From Flavisphingomonas formosensis (GTDB lineage Bacteria > Pseudomonadota > Alphaproteobacteria > Sphingomonadales > Sphingomonadaceae): a stretch of 64,000 bases of DNA. The notes beneath the pieces are model-generated. The model ran no database searches. It was given only the letters and a program-made list of their open reading frames with translations, and was not told the DNA's origin. Shown piece after piece: positions 46,174 through 52,658 of the stretch (position 1 is its first letter; the number at the start of each line of letters is the position of its first letter). A program made the position numbers and the translations under genes. Location: assembly GCF_009755815.1 (NCBI RefSeq), contig NZ_WRPK01000006.1:248001-312000 (forward strand), in the 5' to 3' direction.

Positions 46174-47031
46174 ATGCGCACGCAGGATGCGGCGAACCTC
46201 CGGCAGCATCGCAGCGCCGTGCCCGCCAGAATCGGCCGCGATCAGCTGATCGGCTGTTGCGGCGTGGTCGTGGCGGTGAACGGCTTTGCCGGCAGCCTTG
46301 TCAAGGCGGTGCACAAGCAGCCGCTCGACATGGCCTTGCTCGATCTCGGCGGCATCAGCGCCATCGCGTGGTTTGCCATCTGCGCCCTGCTGCTGATCGG
46401 GGCCGAGCGCGGCGAGCGGGAGCCGGTCCAACATGGCGATATCGCCATCGCCGCGGTGATGCTGCTGCTGGCGCTGGTGCCCTTCAACCAGGCGGGATCC
46501 GCCGGGCTGCTGCTCGGCGGCCTGCATCTCTATCGCACCGCGCAGCGCGGCAGCCGCAGCCGGCGTATCGCGGTCGTGATGCTTGGGCTCACCGGGCCGC
46601 TGATCTGGGGGCGGCTGCTGCTCGCCTTTTTCGGCCCGCGCATCCTCGGCGTGGACGCGCATATCGCCGCATTTTTCGCGGGGCTGCCGGTGCGCGGCAA
46701 CGTCGTCTGGTTCGCCGACGGCCGCGGCATGCTCTATGTTGCCCTCGGCTGCTCGTCGATCCACAACATCTCGCTCGCTATCTTGTTGTTCGTCACGCTC
46801 ATGCAACTGCTCGGTCTGCGCCTGACCCTGGCCCGGCTCGGCGTCGGCATCGTGGCGGCGGGGGCAATGGCGCTGGTCAATGTGGTGCGCCTGGCGACGT
46901 TGGCGCGCTTTCCGGCCCAGTTCGATTATATCCATACCGGCCCGGGCGCCCAGTTTTTCGGCATTGCGGGCTTTCTGATAACCGGTGTCGTGATGGTGGT
47001 CGGCCTTGGCCTATCGGCGCGCCGTCGCTAG
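46174..47031 (+). CDS. Exosortase/archaeosortase-family membrane protein
   Basis: 285 residues, polytopic with about seven to eight membrane helices. Candidate catalytic residues sit in the order and spacing of exosortases: Cys193 in VALGCSSIHNIS, Arg239 in VNVVRLATLARF, and His254 in FDYIHTGPGAQFFGIAGF. Exosortases cleave PEP-CTERM-like tails at the membrane and are thought to transfer the protein to another anchor. It is placed directly between its putative substrate (2-base gap) and a further gene that it overlaps by 26 bases. I do not assign a numbered exosortase subfamily. The ATG 46174 follows the previous stop; a longer frame from 45751 is spurious. Confidence 0.82.
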   Translation: MRTQDAANLRQHRSAVPARIGRDQLIGCCGVVVAVNGFAGSLVKAVHKQPLDMALLDLGGISAIAWFAICALLLIGAERGEREPVQHGDIAIAAVMLLLALVPFNQAGSAGLLLGGLHLYRTAQRGSRSRRIAVVMLGLTGPLIWGRLLLAFFGPRILGVDAHIAAFFAGLPVRGNVVWFADGRGMLYVALGCSSIHNISLAILLFVTLMQLLGLRLTLARLGVGIVAAGAMALVNVVRLATLARFPAQFDYIHTGPGAQFFGIAGFLITGVVMVVGLGLSARRR

Positions 47032-47500
47032 TAGCGCCCTGCTCGGCGCGGCGCTGATCGCGACGGTAGGGCCCAAGCTGGCGGTCGAGGAGCGCGCGGC
47101 CCAACTCGACCTGGGGCGGCTCAATGCGGATGTCGAACGGCGGCTTCGCCATTCCGGCTTCAAGACGACGATCGACGCAATCGATCCCGAGCCCGCGGTG
47201 TTCGCGGTGCGCGGCTCCTGCTCGCTGTTGGTACGCAACGGTGATCGTGCCCGGGAGCTGAACCATCTTTTCACGATCCAGGCAGCCGGGCTGGGGCCGG
47301 TGGAGATCCACTATCGCGGGGATTGGCATCGCGGCTCGACGCCGGGCCGCGCCATAATCGAACGGTCCCTGCAGGATAGTGTGGAGCGGATCGGACTGCA
47401 TGTCGGGCGCCCGGCGGTTCTCGCGGCAGCCTGGCGGGGAGGCTGCGAGGGATTGGGTGCGATACTGGCGGGCATTACCGCCCATGCTTCGCTCCGCTGA
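47006..47500 (+). CDS. Unrecognised anchored protein of the exosortase operon
   Basis: 164 residues, family not recognised. One hydrophobic N-terminal helix (about residues 7-24) suggests a membrane-anchored periplasmic protein. The rest is soluble, with two Cys (SCSLLV and GGCEGL) that could pair, and the block AVFAVRGSCSLLVRNGDRARELNHLF. It does not show the features I expect of EpsI (DUF3485), the usual exosortase partner. TTG 47006 is the only start after the in-frame stop at 46991 that keeps the helix, and it lies inside the exosortase gene, implying coupled translation. Likely a chaperone or accessory factor for sorting, by position only. Confidence 0.62.
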   Translation: MAYRRAVASSALLGAALIATVGPKLAVEERAAQLDLGRLNADVERRLRHSGFKTTIDAIDPEPAVFAVRGSCSLLVRNGDRARELNHLFTIQAAGLGPVEIHYRGDWHRGSTPGRAIIERSLQDSVERIGLHVGRPAVLAAAWRGGCEGLGAILAGITAHASLR

Positions 47501-47709
47501 TGGCCTATCGGGCCGAAACAGCCATCGCCGCGCGGCGTGCGCCGCGCGATCGAGCCGGATCGTCTCGGGCTGGCGGCAGAGAGCGTCCTACACTTCGTCC
47601 CGGCCTCGTTCCGTGGCGGTGTATCTGGCCGGCTTTTACGCGACCGACGCAGGATTCCGGCTGGAGAAAGAGCGGGTACGGTTTCCTATCGAAAGATTGC
47701 GAGAGGAAA
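47500..47709 (+). pseudogene. Possible frameshifted small gene after the exosortase operon
   Basis: An ATG overlaps the preceding stop (TGATG), but no single frame stays protein-like. Natural-looking stretches occur in two different frames: AIEPDRLGLAAESVLHFVPA (about 47538-47600) and VAVYLAGFYATDAGFRLEKE (about 47611-47670). Joining them needs one frameshift near 47605. It may be a decayed fourth operon member, a sequencing error, or chance. Confidence 0.2.
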
Positions 47710-47741
47710 AGAGGAAGGGTGGATCGATCCACCCTTCCTCT
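47710..47741. terminator. Perfect 32-base palindrome, bidirectional terminator
   Basis: Bases 47710-47741 read the same on both strands (centre GGATC|GATCC, arms AGAGGAAGGGT). It lies between the exosortase operon and the convergent EF-hand gene, 12 bases after the latter's stop, and suits both transcripts. There is no long T-run. Confidence 0.55.
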
Positions 47742-47752
47742 CCGGCTCAACC

Positions 47753-48262
47753 TCAGTTTCGCGAAGAAGGCGCATGCCGCGCCTTCATCGCGGACCAGGC
47801 GGCCTGACGCTCGGCAACCGTCACCACGCCATCATGGTTGGCATCCATCCGGTCGAAGTGGGCAAGCGCCCGGCTCTCGAATTCGGCCTTGGAGAGGGTG
47901 CCATCCTTGTTGGTATCCATCATGCCGTGGCCGCGGCGATGGCCATGATGACCGCGGAGACTGCCGCGCGGCGCATCGAACTCTGCGCGCGAGAGGGAGC
48001 CATTGCCGTCGGTATCGAGCTTGGCGAAGCGCGCATCGTGGCGTGCCTTGCGAGCCTGCTGCATTTCGTCCCTGGTGATCGTGCCGTCCCGATCGAGGTC
48101 CAGTTTTGCGAAACGCGCGTCGAGCTTTGCGACGAGCTGGGCGCGGCTCATGTCGGCCATCGGTTTGCGGGGGCCGGATGTGTCGCCGGGCGCCGCGATC
48201 GCGCTCGCCGCGCCGAGCAGCGCAAGCACCGACGCACCAGCGGCAAAAATCATCTTCTTCAT
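47753..48262 (-). CDS. Secreted EF-hand calcium-binding protein
   Basis: 169 residues with a signal peptide (cleavage near AIAAPGD). Four EF-hand loops follow: DLDRDGTITRDE, DTDGNGSLSRAE, DTNKDGTLSKAE and DANHDGVVTVAE, in two pairs separated by a His/Arg/Gly-rich linker. Such small periplasmic proteins are common in Sphingomonadales and presumably buffer or sense calcium. Ribosome site GGAGTTG lies before the ATG. The gene is convergent with the exosortase operon; the calcium theme matches the RTX proteins, but a functional link is not shown. Confidence 0.92.
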   Translation of the reverse strand: MKKMIFAAGASVLALLGAASAIAAPGDTSGPRKPMADMSRAQLVAKLDARFAKLDLDRDGTITRDEMQQARKARHDARFAKLDTDGNGSLSRAEFDAPRGSLRGHHGHRRGHGMMDTNKDGTLSKAEFESRALAHFDRMDANHDGVVTVAERQAAWSAMKARHAPSSRN

Positions 48263-48674
48263 TGGTCAACTCCTTGTCCTGAGGGGCGTTGTGCCGCCCG
48301 TGAGCACAGCTATGCGGCCGGGCTGTCGCGTAACTTTGCCGGTGAGGGGACGGAATTGTCGCGATTTGTATCGGGCGATCCCATTTGTGCGGGTGGAGGT
48401 GCGATCGGCCAGCGCCGCGGCGGGGCGGATGATCGGAATCCTCACTTTCTCTGATCGCTATTTCGCACTTGCGGAATTTTGTTCGCAGGTGCAAGAAGGC
48501 GGGGCCTTTCAGGCATCCTCTCCTAAACCTGGGCCGCCCGTGAGGCGGCCTTTTTTGTGGGCACCGCCGATGCCGTCTCCTTGCCGGCCGGCCCGCGGCG
48601 GAACGATCCGGTCGCGCAGGCGTATCCGCTTGCGGCTATGATCCCGCAGGCGAGACCTTCTTTCGGAGCCCTTG
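48263..48674. other. Intergenic region with candidate small RNA
   Basis: 412 bases between the EF-hand gene (minus) and the CorA-type gene (plus). No coding frame is convincing. The notable content is a plus-strand intrinsic terminator with no gene in front of it, annotated as part of a candidate small RNA at 48460-48556. Confidence 0.6.
48460..48556 (+). ncRNA. Candidate trans-acting small RNA (suhB/alpha-r8-like layout)
   Basis: A first stem pairs CACTTGCG (48466-48473) with CGCAGGTG (48484-48491), one G-T pair. An apparently unpaired pyrimidine stretch TCCTCTCCTAAACC follows, resembling anti-Shine-Dalgarno loops. Then comes a strong terminator: GGCCGCC (48532-48538), loop CGTGA, GGCGGCC (48544-48550), six T. 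The layout recalls the alphaproteobacterial suhB/MmgR family, but assignment is from memory of its architecture. The 5' end is not determined. Confidence 0.45.
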
Positions 48675-49634
48675 ATGATACGATATCTGCCGCAAGTCGA
48701 AGCAGAGGCGGGCGACGGCGGCGAAGCGGACTGCCGGTGGATCGACGTGAGGGATCCTACGCAGGAGGAGGTGGAACGGATCCGAGAGCGGTTCGGGATC
48801 GTGCTGCCGACGCTGGAGGCATTGCAGGAGATCGAGGCGAGCAGCCGCCTGCGGGTCGATGGCAACACGCTCTATATGAGCGCGCCGCTCTTGTCCGGTA
48901 CGTCGACCGAACGGTGGAAGATCGCGCCCACCGGCTTCATCCTCACGCCGCGCCACATCGCCACCGTGCGCTATGCTGAGCTCCAGGCCATCGACATGAT
49001 ATTCGACGAGATCGCGGCTGCATCCGAAATGGTGCCCGCCGAAATATTCGTGCGCCTTCTCGAGGAGGTGGTCGATCGCGCGGCCGATCATCTCGAGCGG
49101 GCGTCCGCCATCGTCGCCAAGGCGTCCCAGAAGATTTTCTTCGAAGAGCCAGAGCGTCGCCACCGGCTGAGCCACAAGACAGCCGTGCTGCGCGAAGCGA
49201 TGCTCGAGATCGGCCGTGCCAATGATCGTGCCTCGCGGGTACGTTACATGTTCCTCGGCATAGATCGCATGGCGGCCTTCGTTATGGATCGCTGCCAGCC
49301 AAAGATCGAAGAGGCGCTGCGCGAGCGATTTTCCGCCGTCCGACACGACATCGTCTCACTCGACGAGTTCGAGACGAGTCTGTCCGGGCGCGTCCAGCTG
49401 CTCCAAGATGCGGCGGCGGGATTCATCAGCATCGAGCAGAATGATGTGGTGAAGGTGCTGACCGTCGTCTCGGTCGTCGGCGTGCCGCCGGTGCTCGTGG
49501 TCGGCATCTACGGAATGAACTTCAAGGTCATGCCTGAGCTCGCCTGGCGGTACGGCTATCCCTATGCTTTGATGCTGTGCCTGTTCTCTGCCGTCCTGCC
49601 GCTCCTGTGGTTCAAATGGCGCGACTGGATCTGA
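48675..49634 (+). CDS. CorA-family divalent cation transporter
   Basis: 319 residues. A large cytoplasmic alpha/beta and coiled-coil domain precedes two C-terminal membrane helices (about 265-285 and 296-315). The signature YGMNFKVMPE, containing GMN, follows the first helix. Most characterised members carry Mg2+, Co2+ or Ni2+; the subgroup here could also be a zinc exporter (ZntB-like). ATG 48675 is chosen because GGAG lies six bases upstream; a TTG one codon earlier is weaker. It is monocistronic and convergent with the small paralogue gene at 49663. Confidence 0.9.
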   Translation: MIRYLPQVEAEAGDGGEADCRWIDVRDPTQEEVERIRERFGIVLPTLEALQEIEASSRLRVDGNTLYMSAPLLSGTSTERWKIAPTGFILTPRHIATVRYAELQAIDMIFDEIAAASEMVPAEIFVRLLEEVVDRAADHLERASAIVAKASQKIFFEEPERRHRLSHKTAVLREAMLEIGRANDRASRVRYMFLGIDRMAAFVMDRCQPKIEEALRERFSAVRHDIVSLDEFETSLSGRVQLLQDAAAGFISIEQNDVVKVLTVVSVVGVPPVLVVGIYGMNFKVMPELAWRYGYPYALMLCLFSAVLPLLWFKWRDWI

Positions 49635-49662
49635 TCGTCATGGGTGCAGGGGCGGCCTTCGC

Positions 49663-49968
49663 TCAGGCGGCTTCCCGACCGGTCATCGGCACGAGCCGGC
49701 GCTGGAAATAGATCCGCCACAGGTCGAGCAGATCGTCCGCATCGGAGCGATCGGGCACGGAAAGCAGGGCATGCTCGTCGGCATCGGCAAGCGTGAATCG
49801 GAATGGACAAGGGCCAGTCAGGCGCATGGCGTCCAGGGCCAAGCCGTCGCGCTTCAGCGCGGCCTTTGCAGTCTCGTCGAATGCCAGGCTTGCCCAGAGT
49901 TCGGTGGCGCGGGCCTCGATCTCAGTCAGCGTGGCGAGCCCGCCAACGCAGGGGAATATGATCGTCAT
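49663..49968 (-). CDS. Conserved small protein, paralogue of the gene at 4729
   Basis: About 101 residues, family not recognised. No signal peptide or membrane span. It is colinear with the product at 4729-5031: TIIF/EIVF start, ELWASLAFDETAKAALKRDGLA, then RLTGPCPFRF, DLWRIYFQRR, and the final GREAA. Start choice follows that alignment; upstream in-frame ATGs at 49980 and 49986 exist. It is divergent from the glycine-zipper gene and convergent with CorA. Function unknown. Confidence 0.6.
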   Translation of the reverse strand: MTIIFPCVGGLATLTEIEARATELWASLAFDETAKAALKRDGLALDAMRLTGPCPFRFTLADADEHALLSVPDRSDADDLLDLWRIYFQRRLVPMTGREAA

Positions 49969-50150
49969 GGCCCCGTTCATGCCCATCTGCTGACCGTATG
50001 CCTCCCCCCGGTGACGCAACTGGACATAAAATATGGTGCGGCCACTGCTACCGCAACCCTTCCCGCTTCGGCTCACCGCATTGCCTCACCCTTCCGTGGT
50101 TCGGCTAATCTCACCTGATCCTTAAGCCCGTGTAACAATCGCCTCGAAAG

Positions 50151-50175
50151 GGAAACAAGTCGTTGGCCTGACGTT
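50151..50175 (+). promoter_or_regulatory. EcfG-like (general stress) promoter candidate
   Basis: GGAAAC (50151-50156), 15 bases, CGTT (50172-50175), ending 25 bases before the glycine-zipper gene ATG. It is close to the alphaproteobacterial EcfG motif GGAAC-N16/17-CGTT, with one deviation. The same GGAAAC-N15-CGTT pattern occurs at 51678. Confidence 0.45.
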
Positions 50176-50200
50176 TGGCAGCGACGAAAAGGAGACCCAG

Positions 50201-50599
50201 ATGAGGAAGCCACTCACTATCGTTCTCGCAGCACTGGTGACGACGACGCCCATGATCCTTTCGACGTCGGCCGTTGCGCAGCCCTACGATGATCGCTGGG
50301 ACGGCGATCGCGACGGAAATTGGGATCCGTCACAGCATTATCGCGACCATGATCGCCGTTGGATCGACCGCAATGAACGTGTCTATCGCGGCAGCGACGG
50401 GCGCTATTATTGCAAGCGCAGCAACGGCACGACCGGCCTGGTGCTCGGCGCCGTGGGCGGCGGCCTGCTGGGCAGCGCGCTGGGCGGCAGCACGCTGGGC
50501 ACGCTGCTTGGCGCCGGCGGCGGCGCGCTGCTCGGCAAGAATCTGGATCAGCATCACGATGAAGACCAGAATCGCAGGAACGGCTACGTCTGCGATTGA
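50201..50599 (+). CDS. Glycine-zipper 2TM outer-membrane/periplasmic protein
   Basis: 132 residues with a signal peptide (cleavage near AVAQPYDD) but no lipobox Cys. A polar Asp/Arg/Tyr-rich region contains YYCKRSNGTTG. Residues about 80-112 form a glycine zipper (GAVGGGLLGSALGGSTLGTLLGAGGGALLG in short pieces), as in the Rick_17kDa surface-antigen family. A Cys near the C-terminus could pair with the one before the zipper. AAGGAGA precedes the ATG. The upstream EcfG-like motif suggests stress control. Confidence 0.88.
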   Translation: MRKPLTIVLAALVTTTPMILSTSAVAQPYDDRWDGDRDGNWDPSQHYRDHDRRWIDRNERVYRGSDGRYYCKRSNGTTGLVLGAVGGGLLGSALGGSTLGTLLGAGGGALLGKNLDQHHDEDQNRRNGYVCD

Positions 50600-50610
50600 A
50601 TCGAATGGGG

Positions 50611-50640
50611 GGTGGGGCGATCGACCCGATCGCTCCCACC
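50611..50640. terminator. Hairpin between convergent genes
   Basis: GGTGGGGCGATCG pairs with CGATCGCTCCCACC apart from one mismatch. It lies between the stop of the glycine-zipper gene and the stop of the TorF-type porin gene, so it can serve both. Confidence 0.55.
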
Positions 50641-50657
50641 GCCCGCTCAGGCCGACC

Positions 50658-51464
50658 TCAGAATGCGGCCGTTACGGAGAAGAGAACGGTAGAGCCTGCG
50701 ATCGAGGATCCGTTCTTGCTCGAGGAGAAGGTCGGCAGATAGGCCGAATCCTTCTTGGAGATGTCGGTGTCGACATAGGCGATACCGAAGGTCAGGCGTC
50801 CGAAGGTCGCGTCCGCGCCCAGCATCCAGTCGACATATTCGCCGGTGGGCGCCACGCTGGTGCCGTTGGGGCCGAGTCCGGGATTGCCGTTGGAGTAGCC
50901 GAGATGCCCTTTCAGCGTCACTGGCGTTCCCGAAATGCCGATGCTGGCATCGCTCCAGATATAGAGATTGTCCTGACTCTGCCCGCGGCTCTGCGGCGTG
51001 TTGGAGAAATTGCCGAGCGCTTCCTGTTTCGGTGCATAGGCTATTCCGGTCAGCAAGTTGACTGGGCCGATCGTCCCGCTCACTTTCACATAGGGTTCGG
51101 CGAAGTCGGTATTGTCCGCGCCGCCCGGATACATGTACCAGGTGAGGCCGACATCCACCGTCGCGCCGCCGAAGCTTCTCTTGTATCCGCCGAACAGGTC
51201 GAGCTCCATGTTCGCGCCGCCAAAGGTGCCCCAGCCGGCAAGGTTGGATCCCCATGTCCCGACATAGAAGCCGGAGGCGTGGCTGACGGTGATGCCGCCC
51301 TGAATCGCGAAATTCTTGTCGCTCTGCGAAACGCCGCGGAAACGATAGTCGCTCACCAGGCCGACCGATCCGGACACGGTGAACTCGGCCGGGGGCTCGG
51401 TCGGTTGCGCAAAGGCCGGCGTTGCCGCAACGAGGGCCGTCGCGAGGGCAAGGAACATTTTCAT
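50658..51464 (-). CDS. TorF-family putative porin (Gcw_chp)
   Basis: 268 residues with a signal peptide (cleavage at AFAQP). VSGSVGLVSDYRFRGVSQSDKNFAIQGGITV is the family's characteristic opening. A barrel-like series of amphipathic strands ends in LFSVTAAF with the terminal Phe expected of outer-membrane barrels. These proteins are widespread in Sphingomonadales; substrate is unknown. GGGGA precedes the ATG. Monocistronic and convergent with the glycine-zipper gene. Confidence 0.93.
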   Translation of the reverse strand: MKMFLALATALVAATPAFAQPTEPPAEFTVSGSVGLVSDYRFRGVSQSDKNFAIQGGITVSHASGFYVGTWGSNLAGWGTFGGANMELDLFGGYKRSFGGATVDVGLTWYMYPGGADNTDFAEPYVKVSGTIGPVNLLTGIAYAPKQEALGNFSNTPQSRGQSQDNLYIWSDASIGISGTPVTLKGHLGYSNGNPGLGPNGTSVAPTGEYVDWMLGADATFGRLTFGIAYVDTDISKKDSAYLPTFSSSKNGSSIAGSTVLFSVTAAF

Positions 51465-51677
51465 ACAGGAGATCCCCTTTTGTCAGAGAATGCTCCTCCC
51501 GCATCCCGCCGGCGTTCCCTCTCTCATGCCGCGGCATCGGGGTCCGTCCTCACGGGCTCGCCATGGGTAGATGCGGCGTTCTGCTGCGCGGTTTCCCGAT
51601 GGTGACAAATTATTGCTGGCAGGACGGGCCGATCACGCCGCGACCCGGGTGTTGCAACGATGCATCGCAGCATGACC

Positions 51678-51702
51678 GGAAACTTTCCGCCGTCGAAACG
51701 TT
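51678..51702 (+). promoter_or_regulatory. EcfG-like (general stress) promoter candidate
   Basis: GGAAAC (51678-51683), 15 bases, CGTT (51699-51702), 41 bases before the DUF1328 gene ATG. It has the same form as the site at 50151. Confidence 0.45.
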
Positions 51703-51743
51703 ATCGGTGCAGTTTCTCGGCTGTAATGGAAAAGGACAGTCAC

Positions 51744-51914
51744 ATGCTCAAATGGGCACTCATCTTCCTCGTCGCAGGTTTGGTCCTTGGCGCGATGGGC
51801 TTTGGCGGTATCGGCGGCGCATTCGTCGGCATCGCGAAGCTTCTGTTCTTCGTGGCCATCGCGCTGTTCCTGCTGTTCGTCATTCTCGGTGTCACCGCGG
51901 CGCGACGTATCTAG
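51744..51914 (+). CDS. DUF1328 small membrane protein
   Basis: 56 residues, nearly all hydrophobic. Two helices are separated by a Gly-rich turn ([19 protein letters not shown]), the DUF1328/YtjA pattern, ending [13 protein letters not shown] 51744 with AAAGGA upstream is preferred over the in-frame ATG at 51660, which adds a non-hydrophobic leader. Members are small stress-associated inner-membrane proteins of unknown mechanism. A general-stress-type promoter motif lies just upstream. Confidence 0.9.
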   Translation: MLKWALIFLVAGLVLGAMGFGGIGGAFVGIAKLLFFVAIALFLLFVILGVTAARRI

Positions 51915-51930
51915 CAACGTGTCAGGGACG

Positions 51931-52167
51931 GTGCGGCGTCCGCATGTGGTGCAGCATCGCGCCGTGACCGACAATGACAGCGTGGATGAGACCGGCATGC
52001 TGCTCCGGCAGGGTGCCGGTTTCGTCTTGCGCCGCGACCTCGGTGGCATCTTGATGCTGGAGCTGCATCGCGTGCCGGTCGATCTCGTTGCCAAGCGCGT
52101 GCGCCTGGTCGGCCGCCGTCTTGCCGACGGTCATGTCGAAGTGGAAGGCGTCCAGCCCTGGTCATAG
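51931..52167 (+). CDS. DUF5818-like small protein
   Basis: About 67-78 residues. The core DETGMLLRQGAGFVLRRDLGG, then ELHRVPVDLVAKRVRLVGRR and a closing VEVEGVQPW, resembles the DUF5818 proteins of sphingomonads as I remember them. The start is uncertain: GTG at 51931, 51946, 51949 or 51964 is possible and none has an ideal ribosome site. It lies 16 bases after the DUF1328 stop and may share its transcript. Function unknown. Confidence 0.6.
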   Translation: MRRPHVVQHRAVTDNDSVDETGMLLRQGAGFVLRRDLGGILMLELHRVPVDLVAKRVRLVGRRLADGHVEVEGVQPWS

Positions 52168-52259
52168 GGTGGGTCGGGATAGCTGAATTCGAAAAAGAAG
52201 CTTCTTCCGCCAAACATGAGTGCCGCCTGCCCTGAGGCGCGGCGACATTGGTCGTAATG

Positions 52260-52658
52260 CTACGCGCTTCGGCGCGCCATGCGAACCCGATCCAGCGCCT
52301 CGCGCTCCATCTGGCTCAATTCGACGAGCGTCTTGTCCAGCGCTTCGCGCTGTTCGGTCAGTTCGTCGATCCGCTGGCGGCAGCGCGCCGCCAGCACCCG
52401 CATCTGCTCCACATGCTGCGGATCGGCGTCATAGAGATCGAGGAATTCCTTGATGTCGCGCAGCGAGAAGCCCAGCCGCTTGCCGCGCAGGATCAGCTGC
52501 ATGCGGCCCACCTCGCGCCTGCTGTAGATCCGCATCGTGCCGACACGGCGCGGCTCTATCAGCCCCCGATCCTCGTAGAAGCGCAGCGTGCGCGTGGTGA
52601 CGCCGAGCGATTGGGCAACGTCCTGTATCCCCCGAAGATCGTCGCCGTCATTGCTCAT
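52260..52658 (-). CDS. MerR-family transcriptional regulator
   Basis: 132 residues. The N-terminal winged helix reads IQDVAQSLGVTTRTLRFYEDRGLIEPRRVGTMRIYSRREVGRM. A second helical part, GFSLRDIKEFLDLYD, and a C-terminal dimerisation coiled coil follow. There are no metal-binding Cys, so it is not a metal sensor of the classical kind. It overlaps the end of fadD by 11 bases and is probably the last gene of fadL-fadD-merR. LiuR-like MerR proteins control acyl-CoA catabolism in proteobacteria; control of the flanking fatty-acid genes is therefore likely but inferred. Start at 52658 follows GGGGG. Confidence 0.9.
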   Translation of the reverse strand: MSNDGDDLRGIQDVAQSLGVTTRTLRFYEDRGLIEPRRVGTMRIYSRREVGRMQLILRGKRLGFSLRDIKEFLDLYDADPQHVEQMRVLAARCRQRIDELTEQREALDKTLVELSQMEREALDRVRMARRSA

